A DNA stretch of 64,000 nt from Anomaloglossus baeobatrachus. Its lineage: Eukaryota > Chordata > Amphibia > Anura > Aromobatidae. The DNA is taken from the NCBI RefSeq assembly GCF_048569485.1, contig NC_134358.1, positions 554,251,380-554,315,379 of the forward strand. The letters run 5' to 3'. The translations under genes were made by a program, and so were the position numbers. The notes beneath the pieces are model-generated. The model was not told where the DNA came from, did no database searches, and saw only the letters and a program-made list of their open reading frames with translations. Below are positions 22,212-60,249 of the stretch, in pieces. How positions within the stretch are numbered: position 1 is the first letter of the stretch; the number at the start of each line of letters is the position of its first letter.

Positions 22212-25077
22212 CTGGAGAAACGAGAAGAGAACGAAACTCATTAAGTATCAGGGCATCTCCCACCTTGTGCTGACCAGTGAATATGAATGAAAATATAATA
22301 TAATATATATTTATTTATATATTACACGCGCACACACATACAGGACCGGGCTGTTACAGCCTGTACCATCACATAATTTACCCAATACACAAGAATAGGT
22401 GATGATTGGAGTGAATATGTGCATAAAGGAAGGCGAGCAGCACCCACTCATGACATCGTCCAACCTTATAAATGTAATATTGTATGCACGAACACCACAA
22501 GACCTAAAATCACCGTTTAAATACGTGTACTCAAGGCTAAAAATGTAATAGGGTTTAATTAAAAAATAATGCATTTTTATTTTTTAAGTGTTTGCCGTCT
22601 TAAGCTAGGTTCACATTTCCGTCAATTTGTATCAGTCACAATCCGCTGCTCTGGTAAACAATGGAATCCGTTTAGCGGATTCCGTTGTTCCCATAGACTT
22701 TTATGAGCGGCGGATTGTGACTGATGATGCTGCGTTGCATCCTCCGCCCGACTGATCAGTCATGGAACGACTGACCGCCGGGCGGGAGGAACACAGCTTG
22801 TAAAGTTTTTTGAGCAGCGCAATCCATAGGAATTAGCTGCGCATGCTCTCTCTGACTCCCTGCACACGGAACCAAGGTAAATAGCCAGCCGGCTATTGTG
22901 AATGATCAGCTGATCATTCTCTCTTTTACAACGGAGTCCGACAATGAATTCAATTCTTGTCATCCTTTGTACAACGCATCAGTCACAAGCATCAAGCAAC
23001 GCATGTGACTGAGGAAAAACAACGGAAATGTGAACCTAGCCTAAAGCTGTCAATCACTGGCTGCAGAATGAAATAACTGAGAATCAGCCAGTGAGCTCAT
23101 CCAGATTGAATGACTGGAGAGTTTGTTGCTCTTATCTGTTTTATCACCATAGAAACCCAATATCATTATCCTTATCTTATTCCCCATCATTCTAGGTGCC
23201 AACCTTTGGACCGACCACTGATGTTGATGCTGACTATGCAGAGGATCATAAAGGGTGGAGGGCAGATGCTTTCCCAGGCAGCGCCGGGGCACAGCACACA
23301 CAGCCGGCATTTTGCTTATTGTAACGATTAGGATCCTGGTACTCACCAAAGGAGGCGACGTCTTCTCTGAAAGGTACATACGACACCCCCATGATTGTGG
23401 CTTTCTGCGTAACTTTACCGACAACTTCAACCACTCCAGACAATTCTTCGTCGAGCTGAGGAACGAAACAAAAGGACGAGCGATGAATAATGAGCCGGGA
23501 ATGAAAAAGATCACATTTATCATCAAACTGCATCACATCCCTGACAAGAGCTCTGCCTGTATCCACAGACATGAAATCATTATCTTCCAAGGGTAAAACT
23601 ACAATCCTAGTCATGTGGTGATCAGACATAACCACTGACGGATACCTGTGAGTCCATCATATTAGAGGTGTTATCAGTCAGTCTATAGGAGGAGGAGGTG
23701 AGCTGTGACATCACATTGTGAATGGTGAATCCTGTGTTAATAATTTTTTTATCTAGCGCCAAATATTTCGCAGCACCTAAATTCAATTTACTGTATATAT
23801 ACAGGAGTTATCAGTTATTGCACAGGAGGTAGTGAGCTGGGATATCGCCTATTGTGTACAGTGTATCCTGTGTTATCTACTGTATATAGACATGTTATTA
23901 ATCATTGTACAGGAGGAGGAGGTGAGCTATGACATCACCTATTGTGTACGGTGTATCCTGTGTTATCTACTGTACATAGATGTGTTATAAATCATCGTAC
24001 AGGAGGAGAAGGTGAGCTGTGACATCACCTATTGTGAATGGCAGATCCTGTGTTATCACTACAAAACAGGAAGTGACTCTAGTATTAGTATGAGAAAATT
24101 TAATGAATAAAGGGGTTGTCCACTACTTTGACACTGATAGCCTATCCTTAGGATAGGTCATCAATGCCTGATTGGCCAGGGTCCTACAAGTCGCACAGTT
24201 GCTCTCGGTCCCGGGAGCAGGCGACCAGAAATGCTCAGTTACGTTGTTGTTTTGTTTCTGATAGCGGCGGCAGCCAGATACTACACATCCGCCTCATACT
24301 GATTACAATAGGAGACAGATGTGCAGTACCCGCAACGGCCGCTAAGCAGCATCGGAACTGAGTATTTATGGCCGCCTGCTGCTGCCAGGACCAAGCACAG
24401 CACATCGGCAGGGGTGCCAGGTGTTCAACCTCAGCCGATCAGACATTGATGACCTATCCTAAGGACATGACATCAGTGTCAAAGTAGTGGACATCCCCTT
24501 TAATGATTTCATTTGTTATCTAGTGATCTGGTAAATATAAGCCCCACCACTTTATGCCCTGTATACGGTTCTGTATGAGACACTTACCGGTTCGCCCAGC
24601 TCCACCGTGGCGTTCTTTCCTGCTCCATCTGAGAGGACAAACGACGTCCCTGTGGGGTGAACCTGTAATAGAGGAACACAGTCAATGTGGGGATAAATCC
24701 AGGATTATTATCCGCTACGCACCAGGCCACAGGCAGTCACGACTATACTAGAGAGGGGATCACTGTAACCATAGAAACGGGATAGATCATTACAGGTCAT
24801 CCCCCAAAAACAATGGTGGGACTGGGGCAAGAAGGAGGCAGAAAGTAGAAATGCCATTACTTCTATATTTCCAGGAGGAGCAATAGAGGAACACACGGGA
24901 AATACAGAGACTATAGTCCCCAGTGCTGCTTTAGGAGTATCAGGTCATGCTGGGCCCTGTAGTTCTATGGCCAGTTACCTTCTCCACCCGGCCGACGAAG
25001 CACACCGGCTTCCCCATGTACTGGGCCAGCATGCTGGTGTTGATCCGCACCCGCGGGACTTCGCTCACATCCCCCAT
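22141..25077 (-). CDS. RPA3: RPA3, replication protein A 14-kDa subunit (complete, four coding exons)
   Basis: RPA3 is the small subunit of the heterotrimeric single-strand DNA-binding complex RPA in replication, repair and recombination; its single OB fold joins the trimerisation core. Exons 24979-25077, 24588-24662, 23347-23455 and 22141-22211 join into 117 residues against 121 in human. The protein begins [20 protein letters not shown], continues [42 protein letters not shown] and [14 protein letters not shown], and ends FPQHYPFGQ, following human RPA3 throughout. All introns are GT-AG and the phases match; exons 3 and 4 share an aspartate codon. The ATG at 25077 is the only one giving the conserved N-terminus. 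The gene is divergent from UMAD1. Confidence 0.96.
22604..23041. mobile_element. MITE with ~20-bp terminal inverted repeats (RPA3 intron 3)
   Basis: The ends read 'gctaggttcacatttccgt' and, inverted, 'acggaaatgtgaacctagc'. A TAA lies just outside each end, consistent with a 3-bp TWA target duplication of the PIF/Harbinger type. There is no coding capacity in about 440 bp. The superfamily is an inference from the TAA flanks alone. Confidence 0.7.
23347..23455 (-). CDS. RPA3: RPA3 coding exon 3
   Basis: The exon encodes [15 protein letters not shown] through REDVASF (36 residues) plus the first base of an aspartate codon. The acceptor is 'ttcctcag' and the donor 'gtgagtacc'. Confidence 0.94.
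23690..24060. repeat. Short tandem repeat of about 90-bp units (RPA3 intron 2)
   Basis: Four diverged copies contain 'aggaggaggtgagctgtgac' ... 'gtgtatcctgtgttatctac' ... 'gtgttat'. Each holds a donor-like 'aggtgagct' motif, but on the strand opposite to RPA3. Confidence 0.75.
24109..24501. mobile_element. MITE with ~50-bp terminal inverted repeats (RPA3 intron 2)
   Basis: The left end reads 'aaaggggttgtccactactt', then 'tgacactgatagcctatcct'. The right end is its inverted counterpart ('gacctatcctaaggacatga' ... 'caaagtagtggacatcccct'). There is no coding capacity. Similar 'aaaggggttgtcca' starts occur elsewhere in the window. Confidence 0.75.
24588..24662 (-). CDS. RPA3: RPA3 coding exon 2
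   Basis: The exon encodes [17 protein letters not shown] and ATVELGEP (25 residues) between acceptor 'attacag' and donor 'gtaagtg'. It covers the central strands of the OB fold. Confidence 0.94.
24979..25077 (-). CDS. RPA3: RPA3 coding exon 1
   Basis: The exon encodes 33 residues from [13 protein letters not shown] to GRVEK, in phase 0. The donor reads 'aag|gtaact' on the minus strand. Confidence 0.95.
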
Positions 25078-25593
25078 GTTCGCACTCTGAGCTCTTCTTC
25101 TGGCGGGAACTCGCTGACAATACCACCTGATATCTACTGACCAATTAGAACAAAGCGCCCACTCATTCAGCGCTTCGACAACGACTCCAACCAATCAATG
25201 CCAAGCTTTCACTTTTGTTACCCAATCAAAAGAGACGCTTTTGACGCACAACAGACGGTAAAGGCAAGTTCTTGGACTCACATTCCGCCATATTAGACAC
25301 TGGCAAAAATCTATTATAGTTTATGTAGCTGAGGATTCGGGCGATACCGGAGTGAAGATGGTTAAATTGTTACTTAAATTCAGCGCAACTACAATAATAA
25401 CGATTTTGTATATGTATTCTTTATAATAGGAACCATGACTGTTGTGGAACCTTTTGTGAAGGGATCGGGGAAGTATTTCAGTGCAGGACTACGGCGCATG
25501 TGCACTTTCTAAGTTAGGGCTCGTGACGTCACTCCGGTTAGTCACCTTAGTGACAGCTGATGGAGGCGTGGTTAGTGATTTAGGAGAGCGGAG
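25078..25593. promoter_or_regulatory. Bidirectional promoter between RPA3 and UMAD1, with probable UMAD1 non-coding exon 1
   Basis: The RPA3 start codon (minus, 25077) and the first UMAD1 splice donor are only about 0.5 kb apart. Three CCAAT boxes lie at 25141-25145, 25191-25195 and 25222-25226. A perfect cAMP-response element (TGACGTCA) lies at 25524-25531. There is no TATA box. A donor-like 'ggag|gtgagt' at 25593/25594 could end a non-coding UMAD1 exon 1 on the plus strand. Divergent overlap of these two genes is also known in mammals. The exact start sites are not visible. Confidence 0.65.
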
Positions 25594-25639
25594 GTGAGTG
25601 GTGCTGTGGGGCGGCTGGCACGGGCATTCATGGGTAGAC

Positions 25640-28600
25640 TTGGGCTGTCACTGACTGTTATGGGCTGTCCGTGGCTGTCCCTGGCAGTCTTGGGCTGTCA
25701 CTGGCTGTCCCTGGCAGTCTTGGGCTGCCCCTGGCAGTCTTGGGCTGTTACTGGCTGTCCCTGGGAGTCTTGGGCTGTCCCTGGGAGTCTTGGGCTGTCC
25801 CTGGGAGTCTTGGGCTGTCCCTGGGAGTCTTGGGCTGTCCCTGGGAGTCTTGGGCTGTCCCTGGGAGTCTTGGGCTGTCCCTGGGAGTCTTGGGCTGTCC
25901 CTGGGAGTCTTGGGCTGTCCCTGGGAGTCTTGGGCTGTCCCTGGGAGTCTTGGGCTGTCCCTGGGAGTCTTGGGCTGTCCCTGGGAGTCTTGGGCTGTCC
26001 CTGGGAGTCTTGGGCTGTCCCTGGGAGTCTTGGGCTGTCCCTGGGAGTCTTGGGCTGTCCCTGGGAGTCTTGGGCTGTCCCTGGGAGTCTTGGGCTGTTA
26101 CTGGCTGTCCCTGGCAGTCTTGGGCTGTTACTGGCTGTCCCTGGCAGTCTTGGGCTGTCCGTGGCTGTCCCTGGCAGTCTTGGGCTGTCCGTGGCTGTCC
26201 CTGGCAGTCTTGGGCTGTCCGTGGCTGTCCCTGGCAGTCTTGGGCTGTCCGTGGCTGTCCCTGGCAGTCTTGGGCTGTCCCTGGCAGTCTTGGGCTGTCC
26301 GTGGCTGTCCCTGGGAGTCTTGGGCTGTCCCTGGGAGTCTTGGGCTGTCCCTGGGAGTCTTGGGCTGTCCCTGGGAGTCTTGGGCTGTCCCTGGGAGTCT
26401 TGGGCTGTCCCTGGGAGTCTTGGGCTGTCCCTGGGAGTCTTGGGCTGTCCCTGGGAGTCTTGGGCTGTCCCTGGGAGTCTTGGGCTGTCCCTGGGAGTCT
26501 TGGGCTGTCCCTGGGAGTCTTGGGCTGTCCCTGGGAGTCTTGGGCTGTCCCTGGGAGTCTTGGGCTGTCCCTGGGAGTCTTGGGCTGTCCCTGGCAGTCT
26601 TGGGCTGTTACTGGCTGTCCCTGGCAGTCTTGGGCTGTCCGTGGCTGTCCCTGGCAGTCTTGGGCTGTCCGTGGCTGTCCCTGGCAGTCTTGGGCTGTCC
26701 GTGGCTGTCCCTGGCAGTCTTGGGCTGTCCGTGGCTGTCCCTGGCAGTCTTGGGCTGTCCGTGGCTGTCCCTGGCAGTCTTGGGCTGTCCGTGGCTGTCC
26801 CTGGCAGTCTTGGGCTGTCCGTGGCTGTCCCTGGCAGTCTTGGGCTGTCCGTGGCTGTCCCTGGCAGTCTTGGGCTGTCCGTGGCTGTCCCTGGCAGTCT
26901 TGGGCTGTTACTGGCTGTCCCTGGCAGTCTTGGGCTGTTACTGGCTGTCCCTGGCAGTCTTGGGCTGTCCCTGGCTGTCCCTGGCTGTCCCTGGCAGTCA
27001 CTGGGAGTCTTGGGCTGTCCCTGGGAGTCTTGGGCTGTCCCTGGGAGTCTTGGGCTGTCCCTGGGAGTCTTGGGCTGTCCCTGGGAGTCTTGGGCTGTCC
27101 CTGGGAGTCTTGGGCTGTCCCTGGGAGTCTTGGGCTGTCCCTGGGAGTCTTGGGCTGTCCCTGGGAGTCTTGGGCTGTCCGTGGCTGTCCCTGGCAGTCT
27201 TGGGCTGTCCGTGGCTGTCCCTGGGAGTCTTGGGCTGTCCCTGGGAGTCTCGGGCTGTCCGTGGCTGTCCCTGGGAGTCTTGGGCTGTCCCTGGGAGTCT
27301 TGGGCTGTCCCTGGCTGTCCCTGGGAGTCTTGGGCTGTCCCTGGCTGTCCCGGGCAGTCTTGGGCTGTCCCGGGCAGTCTTGGGCTGTCCGTGGCTGTCC
27401 CTGGCAGTCTTGGGCTGTCCGTGGCAGTCTTGGGCTGTTATAGCTGTCCCTGGCAGTCTTGGGCTGTCCGTGGCAGTCTTGGGCTGTTATAGCTGTCCCT
27501 GGGAGTCTCGGGCTGTCCCTGGGAGTCTCGGGCTGTCCCTGGGAGTCTCGGGCTGTCCCTGGGAGTCTCGGGCTGTCCCTGGGAGTCTCGGGCTGTCCCT
27601 GGGAGTCTCGGGCTGTCCCTGGGAGTCTCGGGCTGTCCCTGGGAGTCTCGGGCTGTCCCTGGGAGTCTCGGGCTGTCCCTGGGAGTCTCGGGCTGTCCCT
27701 GGGAGTCTCGGGCTGTCCCTGGGAGTCTCGGGCTGTCCCTGGGAGTCTCGGGCTGTCCCTGGGAGTCTCGGGCTGTCCCTGGGAGTCTCGGGCTGTCCCT
27801 GGGAGTCTCGGGCTGTCCCTGGGAGTCTCGGGCTGTCCCTGGGAGTCTCGGGCTGTCCCTGGGAGTCTCGGGCTGTCCCTGGGAGTCTCGGGCTGTCCCT
27901 GGGAGTCTCGGGCTGTCCCTGGGAGTCTCGGGCTGTCCCTGGGAGTCTCGGGCTGTCCCTGGGAGTCTCGGGCTGTCCCTGGGAGTCTCGGGCTGTCCCT
28001 GGGAGTCTCGGGCTGTCCCTGGGAGTCTCGGGCTGTCCCTGGGAGTCTCGGGCTGTCCCTGGGAGTCTCGGGCTGTCCCGGGCTGTCCCTGGCTGTCTCG
28101 GGCTGTCCCTGGCTGTCTCGGGCTGTCCCTGGCTGTCCCTGGCTGTCTCTGGCTGTCCCTGGCTGTCTCGGGCTGTCCCTGGCTGTCTCGGGCTGTCCCG
28201 GGCTGTCCCTGGCTGTCTCGGGCTGTCCCTGGCTGTCTCGGGCTGTCCCTGGCTGTCTCGGGCTGTCCCTGGCTGTCTCGGGCTGTCCCTGGCTGTCTCG
28301 GGCTGTCTCGGGCTGTCCCTGGCTGTCCCTGGCTGTCTCGGGCTGTCCCTGGCTGTCTCGGGCTGTCCCTGGCTGTCCCTGGCTGTCCCGGGCTGTCCCT
28401 GGCTGTCCCTGGCTGTCCCGGGCTGTCTCGGGCTGTCCCTGGCTGTCTCGGGCTGTCCGTGGCTGTCCGTGGCTGTCCCTGGCAGTCTCGGGCTGTCCGT
28501 GGCTGTCCCTGGCAGTCTCGGGCTGTCCGTGGCTTTCCCTGGCAGTCTCGGGCTGTCCCTGGCTGTTCCTGGCAGTCTTGGGCTGTTCCTGGCAGTCTTG

Positions 28601-28790
28601 GGCAGTCACTGGCAGTCTTGGGCAGTCACTGGCAGTCTTGGGCAGCCACTGGCTGTCCCTGGCAGGCTTGGCCTCTCACTGGCTGTCCCTGGCAGTCTTG
28701 GGCTGTTCCTGGCAGTCTTGGGCTGTCCCTGGCTGTTCCTGGCAGTCTTGGGCTGTCCCTGGCAGTCTTTAGCGGTCATGGGCACTGCTG
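25640..28790 (+). repeat. 3.1-kb minisatellite in UMAD1 intron 1 (21/30/15-bp units)
   Basis: Three related unit types share the core 'gtcttgggctgtccctgg'. Most of 25640-27460 alternates a 21-bp unit ('ctgggagtcttgggctgtcc' plus c) with a 30-bp unit that adds 'tggctgtccc'. From 27490 to 28070 it is a pure 21-bp variant with 'gtctcgggctg'. From 28070 to 28450 it becomes 15-bp units ('ggctgtccctggctg'-like). The last 350 bp are irregular. All unit lengths are multiples of three, so stop-free frames of up to about 1000 codons appear on both strands; none looks like a protein. Confidence 0.97.
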
Positions 28791-28799
28791 GCGGTGATT

Positions 28800-29830
28800 G
28801 TCACCTCTTGGGTGGGTGACATGTTGTGACACCCCCCCCTAGAATCATTATAGATAAGTTTTGCTGTGGTCGTCCGTCTTTATGAATTTCCTATGTTTTG
28901 CAACTTTTCTCACTTAGTAACTGACATTAAACAGCGGCGCTGTCCCCTCATTTACCTTCCTCTGTGATTGTAGTTTGAAAGTCACATGACCATTGTGTTT
29001 TTCCAGAAATATGTATCTGATAGACATTGGGGCCAAATTGTGGGGATCTGCGAGTTTTCTATATCTTGGCTACAGAGGAGGCGCCGTCTGTAAAGTCGCT
29101 CTCTAGTCTTGGAGCTCAAAATGGTTTCCATGATGACAACATAGCTCTTTTTAATCGCAGTCTCCCTCCCCCAATAAAATAGATAAGTCCCAGGATCCAG
29201 GCGCCTGATGCTGCTACAATCTCTGCGCTGGTGCCAGGAATGACTACAATAGGTCCTGACAGGAAGAACTAACTGGGTCCCAAAACGTAAAAAAAACCCC
29301 AAAAGCATATTTTGGGTAGTGTTCAAGTAGAGAAATGACGGGATTTGTCCCATAATAGCGATTTCTTGCTAGATTGAGGGATCCTGAGCACTTTTTCTGC
29401 TTTCCCTCACCAGACGCCCCCCTTTAGGGCGGCAGCGGAGGCCGGGTATGTGTGAGGCCACTCAATTCAGTGTGTCTGGGTGTTAACGGAGCGAGCTCAG
29501 GAGCTGTTTGCTAGCAGCAGTGTAACCCCTTAGATGCTGCAGTCAGTTGTGACACCGACATTTAAGCGGTTGGAAATGGTGGGATTCTCCCATCTGATGC
29601 CCATCACATCCCCCCCTCATCATGATCACTGGTGCCTGATGGCGTGGACCTCTGCGTCTGCCACGTATGTATTGCCGTGAATCATTTTCCCCTGGTTGGC
29701 AGAACAGAAATGTGATATTTGGTTTCGCCGCGCTCGTAACCATGGACCGTGATTACAGCAGCTGCTCCATTTCTGTTCCTCCTCTACACTCCTGATAAGT
29801 CATTCATGTTTTCTTTTGCTGTTTTTAAAG
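28800..29830. other. UMAD1 intron 1, 3' part
   Basis: No coding sequence or recognisable transposon is seen in this kilobase. It ends in the acceptor 'gctgtttttaaag' at 29830, which opens UMAD1 exon 2. Confidence 0.5.
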
Positions 29831-29851
29831 GGCCGGTGTCAAAACTCCACA

Positions 29852-56179
<26,328 letters not shown>

Positions 56180-56254
56180 GCCCGCGCTGTGACTCTGCTC
56201 ACCTGTCCAGTTTACATGTGTGATCACTTTTCATAACCTCTATGTTGCTGCTAT

Positions 56255-56445
56255 CATCAGAGCGTGACTGCCGGCCTCCATCCTCGTGTGAGCTGCCGGC
56301 CTCCATCCTCGTGTGAGCTGCCGGCCTCCATCCTCGTGTGAGCTGCCGGCCTCCATCATCGTGTGAGCTGCCGGCCTCCATCCTCGTGTGAGCTGCCGGC
56401 CTCCATCCTCGTGTGAGCTGCCGGCCTCCATCCTCGTGTGAGCCC
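56255..56445 (+). repeat. 25-bp minisatellite in the UMAD1 3' region
   Basis: Seven copies, all but one identical, of 'tgagctgccggcctccatcc' plus 'tcgtg'. The array starts about 75 bp after the UMAD1 stop, so it probably lies in the 3' UTR. Confidence 0.95.
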
Positions 56446-56619
56446 AGCCCACATCCCTTACATGTGCTAAGAGGCAACTGCTTCACTAATATGATGGATA
56501 TTTGTTTTTTTTCATTAGAGGACTCTGGAGGAACAGTGGTGGAAATATTGTGTGACAATTATAAGAGGAATATACTAAAGGGTTGGATAATTGTCTTGGA
56601 GGCGTCAAGCCTGGATCAG

Positions 56620-57612
56620 AACTTATACTACAGAGCTGCACTCACTATTCTGCTGGTGGACTCACTGTATATATATATGTTACATTACTTATCATGTACT
56701 GATCCTGAGTTACATCCTGTATTATACTCCAGAGCTGCACTCACTATTCTACTAGTTGAGTCACTGTGTACATACATTACTGATCCTGAGATACATCTTG
56801 CATTATACCCCAGAGCTGCACTCACTATTCCGCTGGTGCAGTCAGTGTGTACATACATTACATGACTGGTCCTGAGTTACATCTGGTATTATACTCCAGA
56901 GCTGCACTCACAATTCTGCTGGTGGTCACTGTACATATATTACTTATCCTGTACTAATCCTGAGATACATCCTGTATCATACCCCAGAGCTGAACTCGCT
57001 ATTCTGCTGGTGCAGTCACTGAGTACATACATTGCATTATTTATGCTTTATTGATTCTGCATTATATCCGGTTTTACACTCCAGAGCTGCACTCACTATT
57101 CTGCTGGTGCTTTCACTGTGTACATACATTACGTTACTGATCCTTAGTTACCTCCTGTATTGTACTCCAGAGCTGCACTCACTATTCTGCTGGTGCAGTC
57201 ACTGTGTACATACATTACATTACTGATCCTGAGTTACATCCTGTATTATACTCCAGAGCTGCACTCACTATTCTGCTGGTGCAGTCACTGTGTACATACA
57301 TTACATTACTGATCCTGAGTTACCTCCTGTATTGTACTCCAGAGCTGCACTCACTATTCTGCTGGTGCAGTCACTGTGTACATACATTACATTACTGATC
57401 CTGAGTTACCTCCTGTATTATACTCCAGAGCTGCACTCACTATTCTGCTGGTGCAGTCACTGTGTACATACATTACATTACTGATCCTGAGTTACCTCCT
57501 GTATTGTACTCCAGAGCTGCACTCACTATTCTGCTGGTGAAGTCACTGTGTACATACATTACATTACTGATCCTGAGTTACATCCTGTATTATACTCCAG
57601 AACTGCACTGGA
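56620..57612 (+). repeat. 86-bp minisatellite, array 2
   Basis: About 11 copies of the unit seen at 5590-6290, in the same orientation. The right half (57070-57600) is the more regular. Confidence 0.95.
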
Positions 57613-58077
57613 GAATTGAGTGCAGCTCTGCAGTATATAATACAAGCTTTACTTCAGGACCTGTCGGTATGTTACATTGATTGTTCATAACTATTCAGAG
57701 ACATACATAATAGTTATAAATACTCTTGTATAGTGATTTACATAGACCCACTTCTTAAAGGGATTGTCCACTTTTAGTAAAAGTAGAACCCCTGTATATT
57801 AGCCAGAGCAATGATTGCAGGTGGTGTTGCCCGTAACCATGAAATTACTTCCTTAATGAATAAGAATGGTCCAGAAATCGACATGGCCCCCTGTTCTAAA
57901 ATAAATGCATCCCAACTGGAGGTTCCAACTTGATTACATCTGAAGATCTTAGAAGACAACTCTCCTTATTTAAGCTTTCGGTACCTTCTTAACTTTTTGT
58001 AGATTTTTTTGTTAGTAGTTTTTTATTTTCATCTGTTCTTTTCACCAGTGCCATGCCTCTGTACTGCATGCAGTATA
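57613..58077. other. UMAD1 downstream DNA, nothing coding
   Basis: Contains one 'aaagggattgtccactttta' motif near 57757, like the MITE ends at 24109, without a visible partner. Confidence 0.45.
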
Positions 58078-59363
58078 CGAGGGGCTGCTGATAAGTCTTT
58101 GGCTTTACCCAGAAAGAAACGAGATAGGATGATGAAACTTTCCATTTATTCCACATACTCTCCACTGATGACAACACTCTTCTTACATCCGTATTCCAAG
58201 TTCCGCAAGCCTGGGAAAAAGAAGGATTTCAGTTGTGCCTCAAATCAGGCATTTGTAGCAGCCATGGCATCAGAGATGGTGTGAAATTTGGTGCCTTGAG
58301 GTGTTTCTTCAGGTTTGGAAACAGATGATAGTCGGAGGCAGCTAGATCTGGTGAATAAGGTGGGTGATCACCAGCTGGAAGCCCAGCTCTGCCAGTTTTG
58401 CCGTGGTCGCTTGTGCAGTGTGAGCAGAGGCATTGTCTTGCAGGAACAAGATTCCTTTGGACAGCTTGCCGCGCCTTTTGGCCTTCAGAGCTGCCTTCAA
58501 TTGGTCCAAAAGTTCAATGTAATACCTTGCATTGATGGTGGAACCCTTTTGAAGGTAGTCCACTAGCAGCACACCCTCCTTATCCCAGAACACAGACGCC
58601 ATCATCTTAGTGGCTGATTTTTGCACCCTGACCTTCTTTGGACGAGGAGAACCACTGTGCGTCTGCTCTTTTGACTGCTCCTTGTTTTCAGGGTCCTACA
58701 AATAAATCCAGGTCTCATCTATAGTGGCCAGTCGCTCCAGGAAGTTCTTATCAGTCCGGAAACGCTGACAAATGGAGCGGGAAGTTGTCACTCGCTGCTT
58801 CTCTGATCTGTTGTCAGACATTTGGGGATCCACTTTGCAGATCACGTCCTCATGTCCAAATGTTGATGGATAATGACACAAACACGTTAATGGGAAATCC
58901 CCATGATGTTTGCTATTACTTTAGCTGAAATTGGTGGATTCTCCAGTATGAAGTTGTGCACAGCATCGACGATCTCCGGAACGACACTCGCTCTCGGTCG
59001 TCCAGGACGTTCCTCATCATTTTGGCTGAAGTCGCCCGTTTTACATTTGGCAACCCAGTTCTTAACTGTGGAATATGAAGGGCATTGATCCCCCAATGTC
59101 TGCGACATATCACCATGAATATCCTCCGCGGACTTTCCTTGCAGAAACAAGAATTTTATCCCTCCTCTGCTCTCAGTTGCTGTGAATATCGCATCAGACT
59201 CCGCCATTCTGTTTTCCCGCGTGCGTAGAACACTGTTGCCGTAAGCAACAAACACAAAATTTTCAAAACATATTAGACTCATAAGGATTTCATGTAATGT
59301 AACACTCGTTACCATAGAAACAAAAATAGATCAGAAAGCCAAAGACTTATCAGCAGCCCCTTG
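58078..59363 (-). mobile_element. Mariner transposon, decayed coding region
   Basis: The 1286-bp element is flanked by TA on both sides. Its ends read 'cgaggggctgctgataagtc' and, inverted, 'caaggggctgctgataagtc', continuing into a shared 'tttggcttt': 28 of 29 bases agree. The length is typical of mariner. Confidence 0.93.
58100..59207 (-). pseudogene. Mariner transposase pseudogene
   Basis: The N-terminus at 59207 (MAESDAIFTATESRGGIKFL, then YSTVKNWVAKCKTGDFSQND and ERPGRPRASVVPEIVDAV) is the DNA-binding domain. The catalytic part follows in pieces: ATIDETWIYL near 58700, then SVFWDKEGVLLVDYL and ILFLQDNASAHTA near 58430-58590, then in a shifted frame YSPDLAASDYHLFPNLKKHL near 58340. The three catalytic Asp blocks of the D,D34D type can therefore be read. 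The frame is broken at least three times, so the copy cannot make transposase. Confidence 0.88.
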
Positions 59364-60249
59364 TATAACATCCGTTCCCAGCAGGCAGCCCGTTACATGT
59401 CAGCAGGACGGCTCGGTGGTGACTTTACAGGGGCCTTGGATGTGATTATCACATCATTCATCCCTATAGTTATTTCATGTGCCTGGTTCTCATTATTTCA
59501 ATACGGACTATGTCCGCGCTGTATAAATAAAGTTTACCATTATCATTTTTATTACTGGTATTTTGTATAAGGAGGACCCCTTTTGTTCTAATCACTGGGA
59601 ATTTTGATGGTTGATCTTCAACGTCACAGTTTGTCTTGTCTTTGTGCCTGCCTATGGCCAGCCCTTTGGGGGCTAATACTCCTACCATTAATATTACACC
59701 TGTATGCATAAAGTTCGTAAGCTCCCCCTAGTGGTGGCTGCAAGGAACCAGAATGTACTATTTCAAGGGGTTTTGTTTTCAGCTGTGATGGCATAGTAGG
59801 TTTGACTTTTCAAGAGCAGAAAGAAGCCTCTTCAAATTACCAGGCACGGCCCTAAATAAATGAAACCTCTGCAATCCTCGTTTGTCTTTAGTTGTGACAT
59901 GCTGTGTGGTTTGCCTTATACTAGTGTCTGATCTACATATATTATAGGCACCGCAGATATAGAAGGAAATGCTCTGAGGAAGCTCACATTTCATCTCTGT
60001 GTCTTCAAGTGTCAAGGTTCCTGCTTTTGAGCAGAAAATATGCACAGTCTCTGTATCAGTCCTTATCTTCTGCAGTGAGTTAGCAATTTGTACTGTCTAC
60101 TAGTGCACTGTACTGAAAGAGCATGAAGGTGCAGGTATACACTACAGAAAGTGCGTCACGTCAGAATCAAAGAAGCCTATCCAAATAACGGAAATTCGTC
60201 AATAGATCCAAGTCCTTGAATTAACAACTTTATCTTCAGTCAAGATTTA
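59364..60249. other. Intergenic DNA, nothing recognised
   Basis: No gene, tandem repeat or transposon could be supported. A 'taaataaag' at 59524 could act as a polyadenylation signal, but nothing ties it to UMAD1. Confidence 0.4.

Noticed and set aside
25078-25194. An earlier in-frame start for RPA3 on the minus strand (near 25194)
   Set aside because: The extra N-terminal residues have no counterpart in RPA3, whose conserved start is MxDxxxxPRxRIN at 25077.
25594-28819. Open frames of about 590-1009 codons on both strands, possibly a repetitive structural protein
   Set aside because: They are the minisatellite read as codons. Unit lengths divisible by three keep several frames open at once, and there is no start context, domain or splice support.
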